Shown piece after piece: positions 35,663 to 44,312 of a stretch of DNA of 64,000 nt (its first letter is position 1; each line of letters begins with the position of its first letter). The notes beneath the pieces are model-generated. The model was not told the origin of the DNA, searched no databases, and saw only the letters and a program-made list of their open reading frames with translations. Origin of the DNA: UBA11524 sp045591175 (lineage in GTDB: Bacteria > Bacillota > Clostridia > Christensenellales > Aristaeellaceae); assembly GCA_045591175.1 (NCBI GenBank), contig JAZNSI010000013.1, positions 1 through 64,000 of the forward strand, written 5' to 3'. The translations under genes and the position numbers were made by a program.

Positions 35663-37990
35663 ATGAAGAAGGTTCTGTGCGCACTGCTGATGCTGGCGAT
35701 GATGGCTTGCTTCACGATGGCGATGGCCGAGGAGTGCAAGTATGCCGGGGAGGGCAGCCCCTGCGATGTCGGCTGGTGGATTGATACTGAAAAGCGGATG
35801 CATGCCCGCGCATGCTTCTACCATGTGGAAGACAAGGAAGACATGGACAGCCATGTGCTGATCACGGATTGGGAAGCCTGCACCCTCGACGAGGGCGGCG
35901 AGTGCACCACCTGCGGCTGGGATTACGTCCGTGAGAGCACCGGCGGCGACATCCCCGAGGAGGAGATGGACGTCTACCAGATGGAGAACTATCTGCGCCT
36001 GTGCGAGGAACTGGGCTATGCGCCGGCGGATGTGACCGCGTCCGGCAGCATCCTGACCATTTCGCTCACGGATGAGTTCTTTGACGGCATGGATGAGCTG
36101 GGCTTTCCCTACGGCGAGACCGCCATGGCAAAAACCAAGTGTACCCTGACGCTGCCCGACGGCGAAACCTATGCCTCGACCGGCAAAGCCATCGAGCCGG
36201 AGGTGGAGCTGACCTTCTCCGAATATGGCCCCGGCGGCTGGATGAACGCAGCCGGTCTGCTGGTCATTGACGAGGTGACCTATGAAAACAATGTCAACCC
36301 CGGCACCGCGACGGTCACGGCAGTGATCTGGCTGGAGGGAGACGGTTCCTATACGCTGACGAAGAACTTCACCATCACCGGCGATGGCTCCGGCGCAGGC
36401 GATGACGAAGGCGGCGAAGAGGATGACGATACCCTCTACTGCAAGTACGGCAGCGCCTCCAGCCCCTGCGACATCCGCTGGTCGACCAACAAGGCTGCAA
36501 AGCAGCATTATGCCTACTGCGTCGTTCATGTGGAAGACAAGGAGGACATGTACAGCTACGTGCAGGTGACCGACTGGACGGACTGCACCTTCACCGCGGA
36601 CGAGTATGTCTGCGACACCTGCGGCGCGGATTATGCTCCCGAGGAGGAAGAGGAAGAACCGGACACCTCCGATGACGAAATGATCATGGTGGAGCTCTAT
36701 TACATGCTGCTGGAGAAGAATGGCAGGGCGCCGCTGGGCATCAGCGTGGACGGCAATTATGCCACGATTGCCTTCGGAGAGCAGTTCATCATGTGCATGC
36801 TGGAGCAGGGCATCACGGTGACGGAGTCCATGCAGGCGAAGACGGTCTATACCCTGACCCTGCGCGAGGGCAATGAATTCCCCTACACCGACGAGGCGAT
36901 TGAGCCTGAAGCGGGTGTGGATGTGTCGCCCTACGGCCCCGGCGCGTGGCTGGAGAAGTGGCATCTGCTGACCATCGGCGATGTGTTCTATGAGCGGAAC
37001 GTGGAGCCCGGCACCGCCACGGTGTATGTGGAGATCACCGTCGAGGGCGAGGACGCTTTCGCGCTGTCGGATTTCTTCACGATTACCGATGAAGGCGGCA
37101 GTGGGGAAGGCGGCGAAGAGGATGACGGCACCCTTTACTGCAAGTATGGCAGCGCCTCCAGCCCCTGCGACATCCGCTGGAATACAGCCGGTACGACCGG
37201 GAAGCATTATGCCTACTGTGTCAACCATGTGGAAGATAAGGAAGACATGTACAGCTATGTACAGGTGACCGACTGGGAGGACTGCACCTTTACGAAAAAC
37301 GAGTACATCTGCGACGTATGCGGAACGGATTACACCCCTGAGGAGGAGCCGGAAGAGCGCGATTACGAAGCCGAAATGGTGGTGCTGTACAACTACCTGA
37401 CGGAAAAGAACGGCCGCGCGCCCATGTATGTGGAGCACTCTGCGAACTGGATGAGCATTGAGCTGACCGGCGAGTTCATTGCACACATGGATGAGCGCGG
37501 CATCCCGGTGACGGAAAGCCTCATGTTGGCAACCGAGTACGACTTCACGCTGGCGGATGGTACGACTTATCCCTACACTGGCGAGGAGATCTGCCCCGAG
37601 GTGATCATGACCGGCTCTGAATACGGCCCCGGCGCGTGGCTGGAGAAGTATCATCTGCTGTACATCCGTAAGACGACCTACGCCAACAACGTTGAGCCCG
37701 GCACTGCCACGGCAGAGACGCTCGTCCGGTTGGAGGGCGACGGCAATTTCGCTTTCACGCTGGATTTCACCATCGTGGGCGAGGCGGCTCCCGAACGTCT
37801 TCCCGGCGACGCGGACGACAATGAGGGCGTCGGCGTGAATGACGCCATTGCGATCCTGCGGGCTTTCGCGGGCGAGGATGTCAGCATCAACACCGAAAAT
37901 GCCGACGTCACCGGCGACGGCAAGGTGAACCTGGAGGACGCGCTGCGGCTCCTGCAGTACATCGCCGGATGGAATGTAACGCTGCAATAA
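35663..37990 (+). CDS. Secreted Cys-rich protein with three large repeats and a C-terminal dockerin
   Basis: A 775-residue protein. A Sec signal peptide is at residues 1-22 (MKKVLCALLMLAMMACFTMA). Three repeats of about 220-235 residues follow (about 23-245, 258-480, 492-705). Each opens with CKYGSASSPCDIRW, then HVEDKEDMxSxVQVTDW and CDTCGxDY, spacing four or more cysteines like a metal or disulfide knot, and closes with YGPGAWLEK and a beta-rich VEPGTATV strand region. Glu/Asp-rich linkers join them. Residues about 712-775 are a type I dockerin with two calcium loops (GDADDNEGVGVND and ADVTGDGKVNLED). Start at 35663 after AAAGGAG. The repeat family is not recognised. Confidence 0.85.
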   Translation: MKKVLCALLMLAMMACFTMAMAEECKYAGEGSPCDVGWWIDTEKRMHARACFYHVEDKEDMDSHVLITDWEACTLDEGGECTTCGWDYVRESTGGDIPEEEMDVYQMENYLRLCEELGYAPADVTASGSILTISLTDEFFDGMDELGFPYGETAMAKTKCTLTLPDGETYASTGKAIEPEVELTFSEYGPGGWMNAAGLLVIDEVTYENNVNPGTATVTAVIWLEGDGSYTLTKNFTITGDGSGAGDDEGGEEDDDTLYCKYGSASSPCDIRWSTNKAAKQHYAYCVVHVEDKEDMYSYVQVTDWTDCTFTADEYVCDTCGADYAPEEEEEEPDTSDDEMIMVELYYMLLEKNGRAPLGISVDGNYATIAFGEQFIMCMLEQGITVTESMQAKTVYTLTLREGNEFPYTDEAIEPEAGVDVSPYGPGAWLEKWHLLTIGDVFYERNVEPGTATVYVEITVEGEDAFALSDFFTITDEGGSGEGGEEDDGTLYCKYGSASSPCDIRWNTAGTTGKHYAYCVNHVEDKEDMYSYVQVTDWEDCTFTKNEYICDVCGTDYTPEEEPEERDYEAEMVVLYNYLTEKNGRAPMYVEHSANWMSIELTGEFIAHMDERGIPVTESLMLATEYDFTLADGTTYPYTGEEICPEVIMTGSEYGPGAWLEKYHLLYIRKTTYANNVEPGTATAETLVRLEGDGNFAFTLDFTIVGEAAPERLPGDADDNEGVGVNDAIAILRAFAGEDVSINTENADVTGDGKVNLEDALRLLQYIAGWNVTLQ

Positions 37991-37997
37991 TACCCTG

Positions 37998-38026
37998 CGG
38001 CCCGGATGCATGTCCGGGCCGTTTTT
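37998..38026 (+). terminator. Terminator after the first dockerin gene
   Basis: CGGCCCGGA and TCCGGGCCG form a stem around TGCATG, followed by T5. Confidence 0.92.
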
Positions 38027-38048
38027 GTGCGCTGAAGCGGTGGATGTA

Positions 38049-38077
38049 TTGCGCGTTACCGCTGCTTGTGCTATAAT
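38049..38077 (+). promoter_or_regulatory. Promoter of the second dockerin gene
   Basis: TTGCGC (38049-38054), 17-base spacer, TATAAT (38072-38077). So the two dockerin genes are transcribed separately. Confidence 0.75.
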
Positions 38078-38107
38078 TTGGCAGTAAGCAGGAGAGGAGG
38101 GACGCAG

Positions 38108-39952
38108 TTGAAACGGATCGTGCATCTGGCGGCGATGATCCTGGCGGTGCTTTGTCTTTGCGGCGGCATGGCAAGGGCGGATCATGCGTCCCGCGTGAAT
38201 TTCCTGCAGCAGTATCGCGGCGCGGTGACTGCGACGGATTCGACCTACGGGAAGTACACCCGCGGCTATTGGGACAAGGCGATCGCAGAACGGTACGACG
38301 GCCTGGCCGTGACTCAAAAACCCGGAGGCTACACCCGTTACCTGAGCAACCGCGGCTGTAGGCTGTTTACCTTTGCCCACGCTGTGCAGCTGCTCACGGG
38401 CGAGAAGGCCTCTTTGGACAGGCAGGTCGAGATCCTGGCGGAATTTCTGCAAGTGTATGACGATCCGCCCACGGCCAAGGATGAATACGCCGCCCATCTG
38501 CTGAAGGCCTATGGCGACAAGCATGGGATCAAGAAGGTCACCGTGTCCAAGAGCTGGAGCGCTGCCAAGGCGCATTTTGCGCAGGGTGGCGTGATCATCT
38601 TCAACAGTGGCGGGCATATTGTTCTGGCGGTGGACTGCACGGAGCGGGTGATCGACGGCAAGTCCGAGAAGCTCGTCCTGCTGGTGGATTCCGCCATTGA
38701 AGCCACGGCGCGGCGGGTTTCCTCCGGCGTGTGCTACAGCGGCGACTTCTCCCAAACATACAATCGGAGCAAGAACGTCAAGCCTGCCTGGAACGCCTAT
38801 GGCCGATTGTGGATCCGGTACAGCGATTTCTCCGTGGGCTCCTGGCAGACCTGCTTTGTTTCGGAAACCGCCAGAAAGCTGGTTGCTCAGCAGGCGGAGC
38901 CGCTGGACAGAAAGCTGCGCATCGCCGTGGTGGATGCGGCAGACTGTCCGGTCAAGGAATCTCCCGCTGATACGTCCGCGGATATCCGGGTCGAGGAGCC
39001 CGGCGCGGCGATCCATTGCGCAGGCGCCATCAAGGCAAGCGACGGCAGCACCTGGTACATGGTGGAGGACGGAGGTTATGTCCGCGCGGAGCATGTGACG
39101 GCGTATATTTATACCGAGCTGTGCCCCATGGCGGCGCGATTCCGCACGCGGGAGAGCATGGTCAGCCGTCTTGCGCCCCATGCCTCGGCGCCCCAGGCAG
39201 CAAGCATTGCCGCGGACGCAACGGTGACGGTACGCCAGCTGCTGGTCAGCGAGGACGGCGACCTGTTTGCGCTGCTGGCGGATGGCCGGTATCTGCTGTA
39301 CTACGACCTGTCGTCGGGGCAGGAAAAGCTGCAATTCTCGGCGCTGACTGGGAGTATCGGGCTTTCCGGGATGAAGTCCCCGACGGGTGATCTGACGCTC
39401 GGCGCTTCCTTTGGCCTGCGCGGCGTCATTCAGGTGGATGCGCCCATTTACAGCGTGTCGGCGTCGGTGACGGATCGGGAGCTGGCGCTTCCAGCCCTGG
39501 AAACCGTGACGGCAAAGCCGTCTTCGCTGGTGACGGCGCTCAATATCAACACCAGCGTCAACGGCGTCAACATCAACAGCCGGATGAAGTTCGGCGTGCT
39601 GCTGCGGGGGTGGTACAACTACACGCTGCAGGTGCAGCTGGGCCTGACGTACCAGGGGGCGACGCTCCTTCTGGGCGATGCGCAGACTGTGGTGACAAGC
39701 GACTTCACCGTGGGCAATCCGCCGGGCCAGCCCGTGCTGCCGGATGTGGGCGTGAAACGTCTGCCCGGCGATGCGGATGATGACGGCACAGTTACCCTGG
39801 CGGACGCGCTGTGCATCCTGAGCTATGCGGCGGGGGATGAGGTGCAGATCAACCTGTCCAACGCCGACGTTGCCGGCGAGAACGGCGTGAATTTGGAGGA
39901 TGCGCTGCGGATCATGCAGTACATCGCCGGATGGAATGTGACGCTGCAATAA
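38108..39952 (+). CDS. Secreted C39-like papain-fold protein with SH3-like domain and C-terminal dockerin
   Basis: A 614-residue protein. It has a signal peptide (about 1-25). Residues about 60-260 resemble a peptidase C39-like fold: a Cys in SNRGCRLFTFAHAVQLL, and a His in GGHIVLAVDC with a downstream acidic residue. Residues about 270-335 are SH3b-like (IRVEEPGAAIHC, SDGSTWYMVEDGGYVRAEHV). Residues about 420-545 are beta-rich and not recognised. Residues about 552-614 are a dockerin: loop 1 GDADDDGTVTLAD is canonical, loop 2 ADVAGENGVNLED is weakened at positions 3 and 5. The tail ends YIAGWNVTLQ, identical to the neighbour. Start is TTG at 38108 with GGAGG upstream. Peptidase activity is inferred. 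Confidence 0.82.
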   Translation: MKRIVHLAAMILAVLCLCGGMARADHASRVNFLQQYRGAVTATDSTYGKYTRGYWDKAIAERYDGLAVTQKPGGYTRYLSNRGCRLFTFAHAVQLLTGEKASLDRQVEILAEFLQVYDDPPTAKDEYAAHLLKAYGDKHGIKKVTVSKSWSAAKAHFAQGGVIIFNSGGHIVLAVDCTERVIDGKSEKLVLLVDSAIEATARRVSSGVCYSGDFSQTYNRSKNVKPAWNAYGRLWIRYSDFSVGSWQTCFVSETARKLVAQQAEPLDRKLRIAVVDAADCPVKESPADTSADIRVEEPGAAIHCAGAIKASDGSTWYMVEDGGYVRAEHVTAYIYTELCPMAARFRTRESMVSRLAPHASAPQAASIAADATVTVRQLLVSEDGDLFALLADGRYLLYYDLSSGQEKLQFSALTGSIGLSGMKSPTGDLTLGASFGLRGVIQVDAPIYSVSASVTDRELALPALETVTAKPSSLVTALNINTSVNGVNINSRMKFGVLLRGWYNYTLQVQLGLTYQGATLLLGDAQTVVTSDFTVGNPPGQPVLPDVGVKRLPGDADDDGTVTLADALCILSYAAGDEVQINLSNADVAGENGVNLEDALRIMQYIAGWNVTLQ

Positions 39953-39955
39953 AAA

Positions 39956-39987
39956 ACCGTCCCGGATGTGAATCCGGGGCGGTTTTA
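39956..39987. terminator. Bidirectional terminator after the second dockerin gene
   Basis: ACCGTCCCGGAT pairs with ATCCGGGGCGGT (one G-U pair), with TTTT on the plus strand and T6 on the minus strand. Confidence 0.88.
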
Positions 39988-39995
39988 TGTGAGGA

Positions 39996-40964
39996 TCAGT
40001 CGTCGTCTTCCTCTTCTTCCCACGTTCTGTCGGAGATGATATAGCGCGGACGGCCCTTGACTTCCAGGTAGATCTTGCCGATATATTCGCCGATGATGCC
40101 CAGGAACAGCGCCTGCACACCGCCCATGAAGCTCACGATGCACGCAAGGCTTGCCCAGCCAGCCACGGACTTGCCCATGAACGCTGCGATCACGGCCCAG
40201 ATGATGCCGATGAAAGACAGCATCATGATGAACAGGCCTGCAAAGAACACCATACGAATGGGCTTGACGGACAGGGAAGTGATACCGTCAAAGGCCAGGG
40301 CCAGCATCTTCTTGAGGGGATAGTGGCTTTCGCCGGCCAGGCGCTCATGGCGCTCGTAATACACGCTGGTCGACTTGAAGCCCACCAGCGGCACCATACC
40401 GCGCAGGTACAGGTTGACTTCCTTGTAGTTGGCAAACTCCTGCAGCACACGGGAGGAGATCAGCCGGTAGTCGGCATGGTTGAAGACGACCTCCACGCCC
40501 ATCCAGGCCAGAAGCTTGTAGAAGCCCTCCGCCGTGAAGCGCTTGAAGAAGGTGTCCGTGTCCCGCTTGGAGCGAACGCCGTACACCACCTCGCAGCCGT
40601 CCAGGTATTCATCCACCATCTTGTCCATGGCGTTGATGTCATCCTGACCGTCACAGTCGATGGAGATGGTGATGTCGCACTTATCCTTGGCTTCCATCAG
40701 GCCAGCCAGCACGGCGGCCTGGTGGCCACGGTTGCGGCTTTGGGCGATGCCGAGGAAGTGCTCGTCCTGTTTGGCCAGGTCGCAGATGATCTCCCAGGTT
40801 TTGTCCTTGCTGCCATCGTTAATGAACAGCACACGGCTGTCGTCGCTGATCTTGTCGGCCTTGACCAGCTGGTTGATCTTATCCAGGAACATCCCGCTGG
40901 TGATGGGGAGCACTTTCTCCTCGTTGTAGCAGGGAATGACGATGTACAAAACAGGCTTCTTCAT
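39996..40964 (-). CDS. Glycosyltransferase family 2, bactoprenol-linked type (GtrB-like)
   Basis: A 322-residue GT-A fold protein. The nucleotide-sugar part starts with YIVIPCYNEEKVLP and has the metal-binding region ISIDCDGQDD. The C-terminal part carries two membrane helices (residues about 230-255 and 262-290), as in enzymes that attach glucose or similar to undecaprenyl phosphate. The conserved RGMVPLVGFKS and ERxERxAGESHYPLKKML are typical of this group. The sugar is unknown. The ATG at 40964 has AAGGAGGTG before it. Confidence 0.9.
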   Translation of the reverse strand: MKKPVLYIVIPCYNEEKVLPITSGMFLDKINQLVKADKISDDSRVLFINDGSKDKTWEIICDLAKQDEHFLGIAQSRNRGHQAAVLAGLMEAKDKCDITISIDCDGQDDINAMDKMVDEYLDGCEVVYGVRSKRDTDTFFKRFTAEGFYKLLAWMGVEVVFNHADYRLISSRVLQEFANYKEVNLYLRGMVPLVGFKSTSVYYERHERLAGESHYPLKKMLALAFDGITSLSVKPIRMVFFAGLFIMMLSFIGIIWAVIAAFMGKSVAGWASLACIVSFMGGVQALFLGIIGEYIGKIYLEVKGRPRYIISDRTWEEEEDDD

Positions 40965-41093
40965 AAATAGCACCTCCTTGTGCGGAATAATTCATTATAT
41001 CACATATGGTGAAGGAATGCATGTTTTTTTCGTGCATTAGGAGGCGCTGTGCTGAAATTTTGCAGCAAAAATGCAAAAGGCAGAAATCAGCCC

Positions 41094-41122
41094 TTGCAAT
41101 CCGGACTCATTCGGTGTATAAT
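41094..41122 (+). promoter_or_regulatory. serS T-box promoter
   Basis: TTGCAA (41094-41099), 17-base spacer, TATAAT (41117-41122). Confidence 0.85.
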
Positions 41123-41126
41123 AGGC

Positions 41127-41357
41127 GACGAATATCCCCGCTTGACGGAAAACGGCTTGATTCCCCGCCTGTCAGAGAGCTGCCGGTTGGTGCAAGGCAG
41201 AAGGCAGAATTGGGTTTTCCATTTCCGGAGGGGCTGGCGAGGAGTCAGCGGTGTGCGCACCTTACAGCGCGATCAAGGTGGCCTGCAATGGCAAATGTGC
41301 AGGCAAACTGGGTGGCAACGCGAGCTTCTCGTCCCGGGTGGGATGGGGGCTGTTTTT
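41127..41357 (+). promoter_or_regulatory. Serine T-box riboswitch with terminator, upstream of serS
   Basis: The leader has the apical Stem I consensus CAGAGAGCTGCCGGTTGGTG (from 41173) and, further on, the T-box proper GGTGGCAACGCG (41311-41322). The TGGC bulge would pair with the 3' end of an uncharged tRNA whose discriminator base is G, as in tRNA-Ser. A candidate UCC serine specifier followed by A is at 41218-41220. The terminator is 41323-41357, AGCTTCTCGTCCC against GGGATGGGGGCT, with T5. The leader senses uncharged tRNA-Ser and lets serS be transcribed when charging falls. The specifier position is read by eye and less sure. Confidence 0.92.
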
Positions 41358-41408
41358 GTTTCCAGCCGTGTATAAAAACGGGTCGAAGACCCTTAGGAGG
41401 AACATACA

Positions 41409-42707
41409 ATGCTCGACATCAATCTGCTGCGTACCAACCCCGACGTTGTGCGGGAGAACATGAAGAAGAAGTTCCAGGATCACAAGCTGCCCCTGGTGGA
41501 TGAAGTCATCGAGATGGATAAGGCCTACCGTGCTGCCATCCAGCAGGCGGACAGCCTCCGCAACCAGATCAAGGTGATCTCCAAGGAGATCGGCGGCCTG
41601 ATGGGCAAGGCCAAGAAGGGTGACGCTGAGGCCGCTGCTGCCGCCGAAGCCGCGAAGGACAAGGTCGCTGCCTGCAAGGCTGAGCTGGAAGGCCTGGCCG
41701 CCAAGGAGGACGAGCTGCAGGCGGAGATCCGTCAGCGCATGCTGGTCATCCCCAACATCATCGATCCCTCCGTGCCGATCGGTAAGGATGACAGCGAGAA
41801 CGTCGAAGTCCAGCGCTACGGCGAGCCCTTCACCCCTGATTTCGAGGTGCCCTACCATGTGGAGATCATGGAGCGCCTCAGCGGCATCGACCTCGATTCT
41901 GCCCGCAAGACCAGCGGTAATGGCTTCTACTACCTCATGGGCGACATCGCCCGCCTGCACAGCGCGATCCTGAGCTACGCCCGTGATTTCATGATCGACC
42001 GCGGCTTCACCTACTGCATTCCCCCCTACATGATCCACGGCGACGTGGTGACCGGCGTCATGTCCTTCACCGAGATGGAGAACATGATGTACAAGATCGA
42101 GGGCGAGGATCTGTACCTGATCGGCACCTCCGAGCACTCCATGATCGGCAAGTTCATCGACACCATCCTGGAGGAGAAGCAGCTGCCCCAGACCCTGACC
42201 TCCTACAGCCCCTGCTTCCGCAAGGAAGTCGGCGCCCACGGCATCGAGGAGCGCGGCGTGTACCGCATCCACCAGTTCGAGAAGCAGGAGATGATCGTGG
42301 TCTGCAAGCCCGAGGAGAGCCCCAAGTGGTTCGACATCCTCTGGCAGAACTCCGTCGATTTCTTCCGCAGCCTGGACATTCCGGTGCGCACCCTGGAGTG
42401 CTGCTCCGGCGTCCTGGCTGATCTGAAGGTCAAGTCCATCGACGTGGAAGCCTGGTCTCCCCGTCAGCAGAAGTACTTCGAGGTGGGCTCCTGCTCCAAC
42501 CTGGGCGACGCCCAGGCCCGCCGTCTGCAGATCCGCGTCAAGGGAGACGACGGCCGCAAGTACTTCGCTCACACCCTCAACAACACCTGCGTGGCCCCGC
42601 CCCGCATGCTGATCGCCTTCCTGGAGAACAACCTGGAAGCCGATGGCCGCGTGCGCATTCCCCAGGCGCTGCGCATGTACATGGGTGGCAAGGAGTACAT
42701 CGGTTAA
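41409..42707 (+). CDS. serS: Seryl-tRNA synthetase
   Basis: A 432-residue class II synthetase. Residues about 1-110 are the long antiparallel coiled-coil arm that holds the tRNA-Ser variable arm. Motif 2 is SPCFRKEVGAHG and motif 3 is NTCVAPPRMLIAFLEN, the type II form. It charges tRNA-Ser (and selenocysteine tRNA where present) with serine. TTAGGAGG lies before the ATG. It is controlled by the T-box just upstream. Confidence 0.98.
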   Translation: MLDINLLRTNPDVVRENMKKKFQDHKLPLVDEVIEMDKAYRAAIQQADSLRNQIKVISKEIGGLMGKAKKGDAEAAAAAEAAKDKVAACKAELEGLAAKEDELQAEIRQRMLVIPNIIDPSVPIGKDDSENVEVQRYGEPFTPDFEVPYHVEIMERLSGIDLDSARKTSGNGFYYLMGDIARLHSAILSYARDFMIDRGFTYCIPPYMIHGDVVTGVMSFTEMENMMYKIEGEDLYLIGTSEHSMIGKFIDTILEEKQLPQTLTSYSPCFRKEVGAHGIEERGVYRIHQFEKQEMIVVCKPEESPKWFDILWQNSVDFFRSLDIPVRTLECCSGVLADLKVKSIDVEAWSPRQQKYFEVGSCSNLGDAQARRLQIRVKGDDGRKYFAHTLNNTCVAPPRMLIAFLENNLEADGRVRIPQALRMYMGGKEYIG

Positions 42708-42738
42708 TTAGGAATTCTGAATAAGGAATTGTATAGTG

Positions 42739-42780
42739 AAAGGCGGTATGCCGGTCGTTCTGACTGGTATACCGCCTTTT
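42739..42780. terminator. Bidirectional terminator after serS
   Basis: AAAGGCGGTAT pairs with ATACCGCCTTT, with inner pairs GCCGGTC/GACTGGT, and T4 at the end on the plus strand and a T-rich tail on the minus strand. Confidence 0.85.
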
Positions 42781-42822
42781 AGCATAACAAAACAGCATGC
42801 CGCAATGGGCATGCCGGGGGAG

Positions 42823-43602
42823 TCAGTTATGGGCGTCTCCGTGCGTCTCGACGGCTTCCATCTGTGGGAAGTCCACGAATAAGACGTTCCATTCCAAGGC
42901 GTGGTTGCGTAGATTGTAGACTTGGAAGCGGAGCATCAGCGTGTGGCCGCCGTGGACGCGCAGGAATGCGATGTCTTCGGCGTCTTTGAACGCGTACACC
43001 TGGGTGATGGCACCGGTTTCGGGATCACGAACGCAATCGTTGTAACTCGTCTGGATGGGATCCTTAAGACCGCTTAGATCATCGATGGAAATGGAGCCAA
43101 CTTGAAGCAGCTCATTATCCTGATCCCACAGGTGCCAGTAATGCTTCTTTTCTCCGTCCAGCATGATGCTGCTTTCATCGATGCTGAAAAGCAATGTATC
43201 GGGCTTCTTGGGCATGTACTGCACGGTGAAGTAGAATGCCTTGTCGGTCAGGTACATCTGGTCAACGGTGACGTCCACCAGATTGCTGGTATGACGCTGC
43301 GCAACAGGCTTAACCACGGCTGATTCGTTTACAAGAGCAGGGATAATGTCCCAAGTGACACCAAGACTGTGATAACGATCAAAGAATTCCTGCAGGGTAG
43401 GGATGTTCAGCCCTGCTGCCACCGCTGTACCGGTTAGGGTCAGCAGAAGCAAAGTGACGACGAGCGCCACGGAAAGTTTCCGCTTCATTACTGGTCGTTC
43501 CTCCTTATTCATTTGTCGCAGCGTGTGCATGCGCTGCTGATCGGTCCACTCCAGCTGGGCGAACTCGTGGTCGACCAGCTGCTGGAAATCCTTATCCTTC
43601 AT
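42823..43602 (-). CDS. Membrane-anchored probable anti-sigma factor, second copy
   Basis: A 259-residue protein: cytoplasmic part (about 1-40, MKDKDFQQLVDHEFAQLEW), membrane helix about 43-65 (VALVVTLLLLTLTGTAVAAGL), and an outer domain with a DUF4179-like look (VDQMYLTDKAFYFTVQY, MLRFQVYNL). It overlaps the sigma gene by 11 bases. The same plan is used by the gene at 14.65 kb. It probably holds the sigma factor until an outside signal is sensed. Confidence 0.72.
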   Translation of the reverse strand: MKDKDFQQLVDHEFAQLEWTDQQRMHTLRQMNKEERPVMKRKLSVALVVTLLLLTLTGTAVAAGLNIPTLQEFFDRYHSLGVTWDIIPALVNESAVVKPVAQRHTSNLVDVTVDQMYLTDKAFYFTVQYMPKKPDTLLFSIDESSIMLDGEKKHYWHLWDQDNELLQVGSISIDDLSGLKDPIQTSYNDCVRDPETGAITQVYAFKDAEDIAFLRVHGGHTLMLRFQVYNLRNHALEWNVLFVDFPQMEAVETHGDAHN

Positions 43603-44086
43603 CTTCGTACCACTCCTTCAGCTCCTCGCGGAGAATTTGGTTGGCTTTCGTCAGCCGCTGGCGCACGGTGCGCTCGGAAACGCCCAGTGCGGCAGCGACC
43701 TCCTTTTGCTTCATGTCCTGGTAGTAGCGCAGCAGGATGACCTCCCGGTACCGGGGAGGCAGCGCCGTGACTGCGCGGATGACGGTGTTGTCCGGGAAGA
43801 CGAAATCCGCCGCGCGGGGAAGCGCGTCCACCTCCACATGCCTGTCCACATGGCGGAACCAGGCGGTCCGGCGGTAGTCCCGGCAGACATTGATGGCGAT
43901 GGCCGTCAGCCAGGTGAGGGGATCCGCATTGCCCCGGAAGCGATGGAACTGCTGGAAGGCCTTCAGGAAGGTATCCTGGACAGCGTCCTGCGCGAGGGAC
44001 GCGTCCCGGAGGTTCATTGCACACAGACGCAGCAGCCGGCTGCCATGCTGAACCATCAGGGTATCGAGGGTTTCCCTTGCATCCAT
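43592..44086 (-). CDS. ECF-type RNA polymerase sigma factor, second copy
   Basis: A 164-residue sigma-70 protein with region 2 (LRLCAMNLRDASLAQDAVQDTFLKAFQQ) and region 4 (LPPRYREVILLRYYQDMKQKEVAAALGVSERTVRQRL), no region 3. It has WFRHVDRHV, close to the WFRHVDRRI of the sigma factor at 14.2 kb, showing that the two pairs are related. The ATG at 44086 has AAAGGAGG before it. Confidence 0.93.
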   Translation of the reverse strand: MDARETLDTLMVQHGSRLLRLCAMNLRDASLAQDAVQDTFLKAFQQFHRFRGNADPLTWLTAIAINVCRDYRRTAWFRHVDRHVEVDALPRAADFVFPDNTVIRAVTALPPRYREVILLRYYQDMKQKEVAAALGVSERTVRQRLTKANQILREELKEWYEDEG

Positions 44087-44150
44087 GCTTGAACCTCCTT
44101 TCACTTGATTAGACGGAATGGCATGCAAAAAGCGGAACATCTTACAAAAA

Positions 44151-44178
44151 AGAATATCACACATTCATCTTGTGTCAA
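44151..44178 (-). promoter_or_regulatory. Promoter of the second sigma/anti-sigma pair
   Basis: Minus strand: TTGACA (44173-44178), 16-base spacer, TATTCT (44151-44156). It is of the vegetative type, so at least basal expression does not need the ECF factor itself. Confidence 0.7.
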
Positions 44179-44207
44179 GAAAAATGTATGGGAGCTGGCT
44201 TTTCCCC

Positions 44208-44236
44208 TTGCCGCTCCTTCGCAAAAGTGATATAAT
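44208..44236 (+). promoter_or_regulatory. priA promoter
   Basis: TTGCCG (44208-44213), 17-base spacer, TATAAT (44231-44236). GGGTC-TAT-GACCC lies just downstream in the leader. Confidence 0.8.
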
Positions 44237-44312
44237 CATCATTGGGGGTCTATGACCCTTTGTTTGCGATGGGGTTTTCGCCCCTGTTACGAAATGAAAG
44301 CGGGGTGAGAAG

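Noticed and set aside
35498..40120. Open frame of 1540 codons on the minus strand across both dockerin genes
   Set aside because: It is the antisense shadow of two GC-rich genes on the plus strand. The plus-strand genes have signal peptides, ribosome-binding sites, promoters, terminators and recognisable dockerins; the minus frame has none and shows shadow-like composition.
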